From the NCBI GenBank assembly GCA_900542265.1, contig UQML01000001.1, positions 1-64,000 of the forward strand: DNA of 64,000 nt. Reading direction: 5' to 3'. The notes beneath the pieces are model-generated. The model did not search any database and was not told the origin of the DNA. It saw nothing but the letters and a program-made list of their open reading frames with translations. Positions 42,322 to 50,267 of the stretch are shown piece by piece. This DNA comes from an uncultured Eggerthella sp. GTDB taxonomy: Bacteria; Actinomycetota; Coriobacteriia; Coriobacteriales; Eggerthellaceae. The position numbers and the translations under genes were made by a program. Position 1 is the stretch's first letter. Each line of letters opens with the position of its first letter.

Positions 42322-43615
42322 GGCTCGTTCCTCCCAACTGCTCAATAAACGCGTTGACGCGGGTAACCATTTGACCATCTGCGACGTTGCGCGGATCACA
42401 CCCATCGCCATCTAAGACGAGGGTTGGTAAACCGTGCTCTTCAAAGGTTGCTTTTGCTAATTGGGAGATGCCTAAGGTTTGTTTGCAACCCCAGTGGCAA
42501 AACACGATAATCCCATCGGCATCTGCTGCTTGAGCTTGCGTAAGGGTGGTCTCGATGCGTCGTTTGCCGCTTCCGTTAAAGTGGTTGTAGACAATGCGAC
42601 GAGCAAGCGATCGCACGGGATTAGATAGATCAATCATCTCGAGCGCGTCATACGTCATGTCGTTTCCGACGAGTTCAGCATGAGCATCTGGCCCATCAAA
42701 CAGATCACGCATGGCAAACTGCCAGTTGGGCAGCGTATGCATCCAGAAAATACGAGGTTTTTCTTGCGAGGAGCCTGAAGATGAGCGATGTGGGGCGCGC
42801 TTGGCAGCATCAAGCAAATCCGTTGCATAGCGTTTGGCGGAAGGCTGGCCAAGCATGAGATGCATAGCCATCATTTCCATCAGCTCACCGGTGGTCGTGG
42901 TGGGAAGCGTCACCTCGCTTCGGTGCGCACGATACTCTTTCATAATTTCGATAGTCTCATTTGATGTTATTGCAGCTTGTATGAATGCATCAGTGTCAAA
43001 GGGGCGGTCAAACACATCTTCCATGATGGCAATGAGCTCGTAGAGTTGAAGTTCAACTTGGTCAACCGCTCGCTCGCTGGGCGTGTGCGGAACATCAACG
43101 ACATAATGAGGAATTTCAAAACGATGAGCCAAGCGCCTAAAAGATACCTGGTTGGCATCGCAAGCAAGGGTGGTATTGGCAATAAGGCGTGGGGCAGGAA
43201 GTACATCTGCTTCTGCCATACCAATCATGGTTTTGTGATAGGAGCAAAAGCTCTCAGGCACATTGTTGCCTTCAGTAAAGTCAGCAAAAACACCACAACA
43301 GCGGGTGTTGGCAACATAGGCGGATATCACTTCAGGAAACATGGGCGTGACATGCATACCTGCTAAGATTTCAGTAGGTAAAAAGATATTAACGAGAACA
43401 GCATTTTCGGGATGGGTGAACGTTGAAACAATGGTTTTAGCAATATCGGCGTTGAAACGTTCAACAGCACTGGCATAGGTATGCGCGCGTTGGAGCTTTC
43501 CCGAAAGCATGACCCAACCATAGGCTGCCGTTAAAATGTTGCGTGCCGTTTGAGGTTCGTGGGGAATCTGATTTTCAACAGCTTGGCCAACCGCATCGAC
43601 AATATCAAAACTCAT
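42314..43615 (-). CDS. 2-hydroxyacyl-CoA dehydratase-like (HgdB/YjiM-type) protein
   Basis: 433 residues, of the D-component type of 2-hydroxyacyl-CoA dehydratases and of double-cubane-cluster proteins. Cysteines that could bind the cluster appear in NTRCCGVFADF, ESFCSYHKT, TLACDANQ and VFCHWGCKQT. It precedes, and is coupled to, the fusion gene, and together they could form an alpha-beta dehydratase with a built-in activator. In E. coli the yjiM-yjiL pair has the same layout but without the extra domain. Roles in amino-acid fermentation or in reduction of small molecules are both possible. Confidence 0.83.
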   Translation of the reverse strand: MSFDIVDAVGQAVENQIPHEPQTARNILTAAYGWVMLSGKLQRAHTYASAVERFNADIAKTIVSTFTHPENAVLVNIFLPTEILAGMHVTPMFPEVISAYVANTRCCGVFADFTEGNNVPESFCSYHKTMIGMAEADVLPAPRLIANTTLACDANQVSFRRLAHRFEIPHYVVDVPHTPSERAVDQVELQLYELIAIMEDVFDRPFDTDAFIQAAITSNETIEIMKEYRAHRSEVTLPTTTTGELMEMMAMHLMLGQPSAKRYATDLLDAAKRAPHRSSSGSSQEKPRIFWMHTLPNWQFAMRDLFDGPDAHAELVGNDMTYDALEMIDLSNPVRSLARRIVYNHFNGSGKRRIETTLTQAQAADADGIIVFCHWGCKQTLGISQLAKATFEEHGLPTLVLDGDGCDPRNVADGQMVTRVNAFIEQLGGTSRG

Positions 43616-43819
43616 ACAGTAATCCTTGATTCGGGCTTAGGGGCTTCTCAATGCTCATAGAACCATTATTTATTCCACTACTGTCCAATAAATAATGCAC
43701 TTTACGATAGCATACTTCATTAACGATTGGTTAAATCCCATCGCCATGGTGATAAATAAAAACAGGTCAAGCTAAACTACTATATGCAAGAGGTTTATTA
43801 AAACAATAGGAGAGTAATA

Positions 43820-44806
43820 ATGGAGACAATTCGTATTGCCATTATGGGCTACGGCAATTTAGGTCGTGGCGTAGAAGCCGCTGTTGCTCACAATAAGGAT
43901 ATGGAACTGGTTGCGATTTTTACTCGTCGTGATCCTGCGACTATCACGCCAGTTACCCCTGGTGTTGCGGTATATTCGACCGATACCCTCGCTGATCACG
44001 TACATGATGTTGACGTGCTCGTACTAGGAGGCGGTTCTGCAACTGATTTGCCTGAGCAGACTCCTGCCTGCGCTAAGCTCTACAATGTCGTGGATTCGTT
44101 TGATACGCATGCAAAGATTCCTACGCATTTTGCCAATGTTGATGCTGCTGCCAAAGAGACCGGTCATGTTGCTTGCATTTCTTGCGGATGGGATCCAGGC
44201 ATGTTCTCAATCGCTCGTCTCTACTCAAACTGCATTTTGCCTGAAGGTTCTGATTACACCTTCTGGGGACGTGGCGTTTCACAGGGTCATTCTGATGCAA
44301 TCCGTCGTATTGAAGGTGTGCTCGATGCTCGTCAATACACCGTGCCTGTTCCTGAGGCGCTTGCTGCGGTGCGTGCAGGAGAAAACCCTGAGCTTACTAC
44401 ACGCCAAAAACACACACGCGAGTGCTATGTTGTTGCAGCAGAGGGTGCTGATAAGGCTGCTATTGAGAAGCAGATTGTCGAGATGCCTAACTACTTCGAC
44501 GAGTACGACACTACCGTAACCTTTGTTAGCCAAGAGGAACTCGACCGCGATCATGCAGGTATTCCTCATGGCGGATCCGTTATTCGTACGGGTTCAACGG
44601 GCGATGGCACCAACAAGCATGTCATTGAGTTCTCATTAAAGCTTGATTCAAATCCTGAGTTCACAGGATCAGTGCTGGCGGCGGTTGCGCGTGCAGTCTA
44701 TCGCATGGCGCAAGCGGGCGAGTCAGGTTGTCGCACTATGTTTGACATTGCTCCTGCTCAGCTCTCACCTTTGACCGGAGAAGAGTTGCGCGCTCATATG
44801 CTCTAA
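43820..44806 (+). CDS. ddh: meso-Diaminopimelate D-dehydrogenase
   Basis: NADPH-dependent conversion of tetrahydrodipicolinate and ammonia to meso-diaminopimelate, a one-step branch of lysine and peptidoglycan precursor synthesis. 328 residues. The N-terminal Rossmann loop is IMGYGNLGRG. The substrate region ISCGWDPGMFSIARLYS followed by FWGRGVSQGHSDAIRRI is diagnostic. An AGGAGAG site precedes the ATG. It is monocistronic: a clear terminator follows, and the upstream neighbour is divergent. The 43616-43819 gap holds a near-palindrome ATCGCCATGGTGAT near 43739 with no clear partner. Confidence 0.95.
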   Translation: METIRIAIMGYGNLGRGVEAAVAHNKDMELVAIFTRRDPATITPVTPGVAVYSTDTLADHVHDVDVLVLGGGSATDLPEQTPACAKLYNVVDSFDTHAKIPTHFANVDAAAKETGHVACISCGWDPGMFSIARLYSNCILPEGSDYTFWGRGVSQGHSDAIRRIEGVLDARQYTVPVPEALAAVRAGENPELTTRQKHTRECYVVAAEGADKAAIEKQIVEMPNYFDEYDTTVTFVSQEELDRDHAGIPHGGSVIRTGSTGDGTNKHVIEFSLKLDSNPEFTGSVLAAVARAVYRMAQAGESGCRTMFDIAPAQLSPLTGEELRAHML

Positions 44807-44830
44807 AACACTATGCCTTCATATATAAGG

Positions 44831-44872
44831 AAGCGCTCCGTTGTCCAGCCAGGTTAATAGCGGAGCGCTTTT
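44831..44872 (+). terminator. Terminator of ddh
   Basis: AAGCGCTCCG (44831-44840) pairs with CGGAGCGCTT (44861-44870), followed by TT. The loop is 20 bases. A direct repeat AAGGTTCCCG (44895 and 44916) follows, before repeat copy B. Confidence 0.8.
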
Positions 44873-44941
44873 ACATACTGTGTTTGTAAGGGTGAAGGTT
44901 CCCGGGCCTCAACCCAAGGTTCCCGTGCTCTTCATTTTTGC

Positions 44942-45157
44942 GTTTTTAGCGCCTCGTGTGACGAGAATCGACTTTGAGTGAGCCTTCCTCCCCATCTCGT
45001 TCCGCTGAGTCGAATCATTTATTCACCATCTGTCCAACAACGTGACAAAACTGGTACCTTGTGTGAGGTTTCTGGCTTCTTTTTATGCTGGCGATGGGGT
45101 TCACCAAACAAGCAATCCTCGCTGAAAGTCGAATCTCGTCAAAAAGACCTCAAAAAT
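44942..45157. repeat. Inverted-repeat (MITE-like) element, copy B
   Basis: The core 44960-45140 is 181 bp, the same length as copy A. It is bounded by 23-bp inverted repeats (GACGAGAATCGACTTTG... with 20 of 23 pairing), and A/T-rich outer arms reach about 44942 and 45157. It lies between convergent ddh and niaR, the same kind of site as copy A. No coding capacity. Confidence 0.82.
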
Positions 45158-45172
45158 TGAAAAAACAGCAAG

Positions 45173-45205
45173 AAAAAATGCCTGGGTCATTTCACGATTC
45201 AGGCA
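45173..45205 (-). terminator. Terminator of the nadABC-niaR operon
   Basis: On the minus strand TGCCTG (from 45205) pairs with CAGGCA (to 45179), then six T residues follow. It lies 34 bases beyond the niaR stop. Confidence 0.8.
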
Positions 45206-45238
45206 CTCATTTTCATACTCTTGAAGCTTGTTAAACCG

Positions 45239-45790
45239 TTAAAAATTCTCAAGCTCAAAAGGCGTGTAATCCACAAGATAGCCTTTGTCTTCTAAGGCTT
45301 GCTCAATCTCATCAAGCACTTCTTCTGATTCAGCCGTAATGTGGTGAAAATGGTAGCCACTCGTAAGAGACATGAGCGGGGTAGAAATACCTGATTCAAG
45401 CTCAGCAATAAAGCGTGCTACATCACGACGGTTCTTTAACCCGAGTTCAGCGGCAACGCGTCCGTAAATACGATGGTTGACAAACACATCAACTACTGTA
45501 GCGCCATGGTCAACAAACAAGTTGAGTTCATCAGCAGTCTGGTCTTGTGTGTGACGTGTTTTAAAGACGCGCGTCGGAACTTCTTCAGGTTTGATCAACA
45601 CATATCCTCGTGCGGTGGCTTCAATGGGATAACCAGAGTTGCGCAAAAGGGCAATATCTTGCACTACGACTTGGCGCGTTACTCCCGTGAGCTTGCCGAG
45701 GGCAGAACCAGAGACGGGATGTTCAGCCTCCGTAAGTGCTTTTACTATGGTATCGCGGCGGTCAGTACTAGCTAAAGGCACGGGCTTCAT
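45239..45790 (-). CDS. niaR: NiaR-type repressor of NAD synthesis (HTH_11 plus 3H domain)
   Basis: A nicotinate-sensing repressor of de novo NAD genes. 183 residues. The N-terminal winged helix-turn-helix (about 10-65: LGKLTGVTRQVVVQDIALLR) precedes a 3H ligand/metal domain with the characteristic His residues in NHRIYGRVAAELG and SGYHFHHIT. Its start overlaps the nadC stop (TGATG), with GAGGAG upstream, so the regulator is the last gene of the operon it should control. A palindrome at 49060-49075 before nadA is the likely operator. Confidence 0.9.
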   Translation of the reverse strand: MKPVPLASTDRRDTIVKALTEAEHPVSGSALGKLTGVTRQVVVQDIALLRNSGYPIEATARGYVLIKPEEVPTRVFKTRHTQDQTADELNLFVDHGATVVDVFVNHRIYGRVAAELGLKNRRDVARFIAELESGISTPLMSLTSGYHFHHITAESEEVLDEIEQALEDKGYLVDYTPFELENF

Positions 45791-46641
45791 CACTCCTCAC
45801 GCAAATGCTTCATGCTCACATCTAAAATACCAGCTGAGTGCGTGAGTGCTCCGCACGATATAAAGTTCACACCCAAATCGCGCAAAGCTTCAATACGCTC
45901 AGCAGTCACGTTGCCTGAACATTCGGTGAGTGCAAATTCTCCAATCGAAGCAACCGCCTTTTGCATGGTAGGGATATCCATGTTATCGAGCATAATGATG
46001 TCAGCACCTGCATTGAGTGCTTCTTGTACCTGATCAAGTGTTTCGCACTCAACTTCAATCATGCTTGTAAAGGAAGCAACATCGCGTGCTGCGCGTACGG
46101 CATTAGTAATGCCGCCTGCTGCAGCGATGTGGTTATCTTTAAGCATAACGCTATCAGACAAATTGAAGCGATGATTTGTTGCTCCGCCTGCTAACACTGC
46201 CGCCTTTTCAAAAATGCGCATCCCTGGGGTTGTCTTGCGCGTATCCACGAGCGTTGTCGAACTGTCTGCAAGCATATCGACAATCGCGTGGGTAGCGGTG
46301 GCAATACCGCTCATACGCTGAAGATAATTCAGCGCGGTGCGCTCGCCGGAGAGCAGAACGCGAATATCGCCATGAATGGTGGCTAAGAGCTGACCGTTTG
46401 TAATTCTATCGCCTTCCGACACCATGAATTCACAACGAGTCTTGGGGTCAAGAATGTGAAACGTATGCTCAAAGACGTCGAGCCCTGCAATAATGCCATC
46501 TTGTTTGGCGATGAGGTCAACAGCGCCGGCGCTTGCATGAGGCATAACAGCATAGGTGGAAATGTCGCCGTGATCCATATCTTCAGCAAGCGCTGCACGA
46601 ATATGTTTGTCGGCGATAAGCGTTAGTGTTGCGTGATCCAT
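45790..46641 (-). CDS. nadC: Nicotinate-nucleotide pyrophosphorylase (quinolinate phosphoribosyltransferase)
   Basis: Converts quinolinate and PRPP to nicotinate mononucleotide with loss of CO2. 283 residues. The family blocks EDMDHGDISTYAV, LVDTRKTTPGMRIFEKAAVLAGG and SVMLKDNHI are complete, and MIEVECETLDQVQEAL is in the barrel. It is the third gene of nadA-nadB-nadC-niaR, 24 bases downstream of nadB, and shares a base with the niaR start. Confidence 0.96.
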   Translation of the reverse strand: MDHATLTLIADKHIRAALAEDMDHGDISTYAVMPHASAGAVDLIAKQDGIIAGLDVFEHTFHILDPKTRCEFMVSEGDRITNGQLLATIHGDIRVLLSGERTALNYLQRMSGIATATHAIVDMLADSSTTLVDTRKTTPGMRIFEKAAVLAGGATNHRFNLSDSVMLKDNHIAAAGGITNAVRAARDVASFTSMIEVECETLDQVQEALNAGADIIMLDNMDIPTMQKAVASIGEFALTECSGNVTAERIEALRDLGVNFISCGALTHSAGILDVSMKHLREE

Positions 46642-46665
46642 AATGCTCCAATGCTTCTAATTGTC

Positions 46666-47946
46666 CTAGACCGCTGCAGGGGTTGGCGAGTCAAGGGACG
46701 CTGCCATGATGGCAGATGCTGGGATGGCAGGTGTTGATACTGTTGGATTGCCCGTAAGGGATGAGGTGTAGTTTTTCAAGCTGTACTCAGCAGCGCGTTT
46801 TGCAAAGACAAGGCTTTCTAAAAGACTATTAGATGCAAGACGATTTTTACCATGAACGCCATTGCAGCTGGTCTCTCCTATGGCAAACAGACGAGGAAGC
46901 GTGGTTTCAGAGTGCTTATTGACGTGTACGCCACCCATAAAGTAATGCTGAGCAGGAACAACAGGAATAGGTTCTTTGGTGATATCGTAGCCTTCTGTTA
47001 AGCAAGTTTCATAAATGGTGGGGAAATGATGGCGAATCTCATCGGAGGGGATGCGTTCAAATGAAAGCCACACATGATTGGAACCCTCTTTTTCCATTTG
47101 CGCATGAATGGCATTAGTAACCACGTCGCGCGGTTGCAGTTCATCGGTGAACCGCTCCTTGTTGGCATTCAAAAGAATTGCGCCCTCTCCGCGGCAGGAT
47201 TCTGAAATCAAAAAAGCGCGACCTGGCTTGGTGGTGTAGAGACTGGTGGGGTGGATTTGGACATAATCAGTGTGTTCGAGTTCAATTTCGTGAGCAGCTG
47301 CAATGCGTAACGCGTCTCCGGTAAGATGCGGGTAATTGGTGGTGTGTTCATAGAGGCCACCAATACCGCCGGTTGCCATGAGGGTGGCGGAAGCCATAAT
47401 ACGGGTAGTGTGGCCTTCTTTATCTTGGGCGATGAGGCCTTTGCACTCACCATCTTCTTCAATGATATCAATCATGGACGTGTGCTCACGGATTTCAATG
47501 TTGTCGCATGCTTGTACGTGACGCAAAAGAGTTGAGGTGATCTCTTTGCCTGTTATGTCTTTGTGATAGCAAATGCGCGCACGACTATGTGCTGCTTCGC
47601 GCGTATACGCAAGTTCACCGTTGTCTTCGCGAGCAAATCGAACTCCCATCCGAATAAGATCATTGATGACGGCACGCGATGAGCGAATCATGATGTCAAC
47701 ACTTTCGCGACGGTTCTCATAGTGACCAGCGCGAAGAGTGTCTTCGAAAAAGGCGTTGTAGTCATCCTCGTCGTGGAGAACGCAGATGCCGCCTTGTGCA
47801 AGCATTGAATCGCATTCTTCAACAGTTGTTTTGGTGACCATTACCACACGATAGGAGCGCGGTAGATTGAGTGCAGCGTACAGGCCAGCAGCACCGGTGC
47901 CTGCGATAACGACATCGGCATATTCTGTGGTGATTTCAGGGCTCAT
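46666..47946 (-). CDS. nadB: L-aspartate oxidase, short form
   Basis: An FAD enzyme that oxidises aspartate to iminoaspartate for NadA. 426 residues. The dinucleotide-binding start is VVIAGTGAAGLYAAL. The active-site blocks are HTDYVQIHPTS, ISESCRGEGAILLN and VPAQHYFMGGV, the last with HGKNRLASNSLLE for FAD closure. The E. coli enzyme has about 540 residues. This one lacks the helical C-terminal domain and ends in a low-complexity Ala/Ser/Pro tail. The short form is likely to be natural, since the frame is clean and the neighbours are intact. Confidence 0.93.
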   Translation of the reverse strand: MSPEITTEYADVVIAGTGAAGLYAALNLPRSYRVVMVTKTTVEECDSMLAQGGICVLHDEDDYNAFFEDTLRAGHYENRRESVDIMIRSSRAVINDLIRMGVRFAREDNGELAYTREAAHSRARICYHKDITGKEITSTLLRHVQACDNIEIREHTSMIDIIEEDGECKGLIAQDKEGHTTRIMASATLMATGGIGGLYEHTTNYPHLTGDALRIAAAHEIELEHTDYVQIHPTSLYTTKPGRAFLISESCRGEGAILLNANKERFTDELQPRDVVTNAIHAQMEKEGSNHVWLSFERIPSDEIRHHFPTIYETCLTEGYDITKEPIPVVPAQHYFMGGVHVNKHSETTLPRLFAIGETSCNGVHGKNRLASNSLLESLVFAKRAAEYSLKNYTSSLTGNPTVSTPAIPASAIMAASLDSPTPAAV

Positions 47947-48026
47947 GATGTGATGTACCTTCTTTTTCCTTATGGATGTAGATGTATAGAATTGCGTGTG
48001 TATACCGTTGCGTATGTGACGGTAGT

Positions 48027-48995
48027 TTAGTGAGAAAGCTCAAGCATGCGTACCAGTGAACCTCGTGCTGCTGCGGCAAGATCAGGGTCAAGGGTAACTT
48101 CGCAATCAGGATTCGTGCCATCGAGTGCAGCAATGATTTGATCAAAGGTAATGCCGCTCATATCAGGACAGCAGGGACCTTGTATATGAAGGGGGCAAGT
48201 GTGATGGAACCCCTCACAGGGGACGTTGTCAAGGGTGGGGAAATAGAAATGTTTGCCTTGCCCTTCGCATCCTGCTTTAATGTCGTAGATGACGCCTTGA
48301 ACCGTACAAATAATATAGTCGGTGGCGTTTCCCGTGATGGCCTCATTGATGATACCTGAGGTTGAACCAAGATAATCAGCAAGCGCGCGTACTTCAGCGT
48401 TGCACTCAGGATGAGCAAGAATGCGTGCGTCGGGATGACATGCTTTGAGTTCTTTCACGGATTTGGCAGTAATAGCTTGATGGATAGGGCAAAACCCATC
48501 GTTAAAAATAAAATTCTTATCAGGGAGCTGCTCTGCCAAATAGTGGCCAAGGTTTTGGTCAGGAATAAAAAGAATGTTTCGCTGAGGGAGCGCGGATACT
48601 ACCTGGAGTGCATTAGATGAGGTAACGCATACGTCAGACCAAGCTTTAATCTCTGCGGTGGAGTTAACATAGCAGACAACTGCTAAATCATCTTGAGTAG
48701 CTTTGACCTCATCGACAAATTCTTGCGTAACCATGTGCGCCATAGGGCAATCGGCATAAGGATCAGGTAAGAGTACGGTTTTTTCAGGTGCTAAGATTTT
48801 GGCGCTTTCTCCCATAAACTGCACGCCAGCAAAGACGATGGTTTGATTGTCGAGCGTGGAGGCAATTTTGCTGAGTTTAAATGAATCACCGACATAGTCT
48901 GCTATGCGCTGAATATCTTCATTGACATAATAGTGTGCAACAATGACGGCATCGCGCTCTTGCTTGAGCGCGGCAATGTGATCTTCTCGATCCAT
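48027..48995 (-). CDS. nadA: Quinolinate synthase A
   Basis: Condenses iminoaspartate with dihydroxyacetone phosphate to quinolinate, using a [4Fe-4S] cluster. The chain is about 322 residues from ATG 48995, chosen because AGGGAG lies about 9 bases upstream and the protein then begins MDREDHIAALK. A GTG at 49049 would add 18 residues. Candidate cluster cysteines occur in VVCYVNSTAEIK, NDGFCPIHQ and FHHTCPLHIQGPCCPDM. It is the first gene of the nad operon. Confidence 0.95.
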   Translation of the reverse strand: MDREDHIAALKQERDAVIVAHYYVNEDIQRIADYVGDSFKLSKIASTLDNQTIVFAGVQFMGESAKILAPEKTVLLPDPYADCPMAHMVTQEFVDEVKATQDDLAVVCYVNSTAEIKAWSDVCVTSSNALQVVSALPQRNILFIPDQNLGHYLAEQLPDKNFIFNDGFCPIHQAITAKSVKELKACHPDARILAHPECNAEVRALADYLGSTSGIINEAITGNATDYIICTVQGVIYDIKAGCEGQGKHFYFPTLDNVPCEGFHHTCPLHIQGPCCPDMSGITFDQIIAALDGTNPDCEVTLDPDLAAAARGSLVRMLELSH

Positions 48996-49059
48996 ATAAA
49001 GTGGTCTCCCTTGTGATTCCCCTCGGATATTGATTTGGTAGTATGACACATGTTCTTAC

Positions 49060-49075
49060 AGGTGACAAGACACCT
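49060..49075. promoter_or_regulatory. Palindrome upstream of nadA, candidate NiaR operator
   Basis: AGGTG-N6-CACCT has perfect 5-bp arms. The centre reads TCTTGT on the nadA strand, which resembles NiaR sites as I recall them. It lies 65 bases before the nadA ATG, in the divergent gap with cysE. Confidence 0.6.
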
Positions 49076-49161
49076 TATGGGTGGTAATAGGCGGCAAGTA
49101 ACAATCTTTATCCATATGGCCGGTAATATTGCTTACAAACAGAATAAGTGACTTGTTCTGT

Positions 49162-49190
49162 TAGGATATGACCTACTAGGATATTACCTA
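49162..49190. promoter_or_regulatory. Two tandem 14-bp palindromes upstream of cysE
   Basis: TAGGATATGACCTA (49162-49175) and TAGGATATTACCTA (49177-49190) share TAGG-N6-CCTA and have a 15-base period. An AACAGAA/TTCTGTT inverted repeat lies next to them (49138-49162). They sit 85 bases before the cysE ATG and suggest a cysteine- or sulfur-responsive operator. The regulator is unknown. Confidence 0.7.
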
Positions 49191-49274
49191 ATCAAAACTC
49201 GTGATTCGCATCAATGTAAGTGCATGTTTGTGCATGTTTGACATAGTGGGCGATTGATACTCAGGGAGGCGACA

Positions 49275-50228
49275 ATGTCTATTCATCATCTTGAAGACAC
49301 GGTCTCACGTATTGCAAAAAACTACGAAAACGAATTGATCTTTTTTACGGATTCCAATAAACATATTCCATCTCGCTCAGAAACTATTTCAATCTTGAAC
49401 GACTTGAAGACCTTAATGTTTCCGGGATACTTTGGTGGAGAATCGTTGACTGGTACCCGTCTTGAATATTTTATTGGAGAAAAGCTGATTCATGTTAATC
49501 GCTCTTTGCAACGCCAGGTATATGCGGCGCTGCATTTCAGAGATGGTAATGTGCAAAGTCCTGAGCAAATTCAAATTGCAACTGATGAAATCTGTGATCG
49601 GTTTTTAGCAAAAATCCCTGATTTGCAGGACGCTCTTTTTAAGGATACACAGGCGGCATTTGACGGAGATCCTGCAGCGCAGTCCAAAGAAGAAATTATT
49701 TTTGCTTATCCTGGTTTGTTTGCTATTTTTGTCTATCGTATTGCTCATGAGCTTTATGTTGAGGATGTGCCGCTTCTGCCCCGTATTATGACTGAGTATG
49801 CTCATTCGAGCACGGGAGTTGATATTAATGCAGGTGCTACGATTGGTGAATACTTTTTTATTGATCATGCCACTGGCGTTGTTATTGGAGAGACAACACT
49901 CATTGGTGATCATGTCAAGATTTATCAGGGTGTTACCTTAGGTGCACTTTCGACGCGCGCAGGTCAAAAGCTTGCGGGCAAGAAACGCCATCCAACTATT
50001 GAAGACTACGTTACCATTTACTCAAATGCATCCGTTTTAGGCGGGGAGACCGTTATCGGCAAGGGTGCCATTATTGGTGGCTCTGCTTTTGTCACACACT
50101 CTATTCCCTGTGGCGCGCGCGTTGGTGTTAAGAATCAAGAGATTAATGTGCGGGTTCCTGAAGAAGCAAAGAGCTGGTGCTATGAAGACGGTGCTCTTGA
50201 GGCACAAGCTGCTCAAAGTATTCAATAA
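49275..50228 (+). CDS. cysE: Serine O-acetyltransferase
   Basis: Makes O-acetylserine, the first step of cysteine synthesis. 317 residues from ATG 49275, chosen for the GGGAGG site 5-6 bases upstream. The N-terminal helical part (about 1-180, ALHFRDGNVQSPEQIQ) precedes the left-handed beta helix with hexapeptide repeats: TGVDINAGATIGEYFFIDHATGVVIGETTLIG, then GALSTRAGQKLAGKKRHPTIED. The insertion with the loop KLAGKKRHP is typical of the longer EpsC/SrpH-type form. No cysK is adjacent. Confidence 0.93.
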   Translation: MSIHHLEDTVSRIAKNYENELIFFTDSNKHIPSRSETISILNDLKTLMFPGYFGGESLTGTRLEYFIGEKLIHVNRSLQRQVYAALHFRDGNVQSPEQIQIATDEICDRFLAKIPDLQDALFKDTQAAFDGDPAAQSKEEIIFAYPGLFAIFVYRIAHELYVEDVPLLPRIMTEYAHSSTGVDINAGATIGEYFFIDHATGVVIGETTLIGDHVKIYQGVTLGALSTRAGQKLAGKKRHPTIEDYVTIYSNASVLGGETVIGKGAIIGGSAFVTHSIPCGARVGVKNQEINVRVPEEAKSWCYEDGALEAQAAQSIQ

Positions 50229-50267
50229 GAGTAGATTCAATAATAGCGGAACGGGAAGGGCTGCCAG

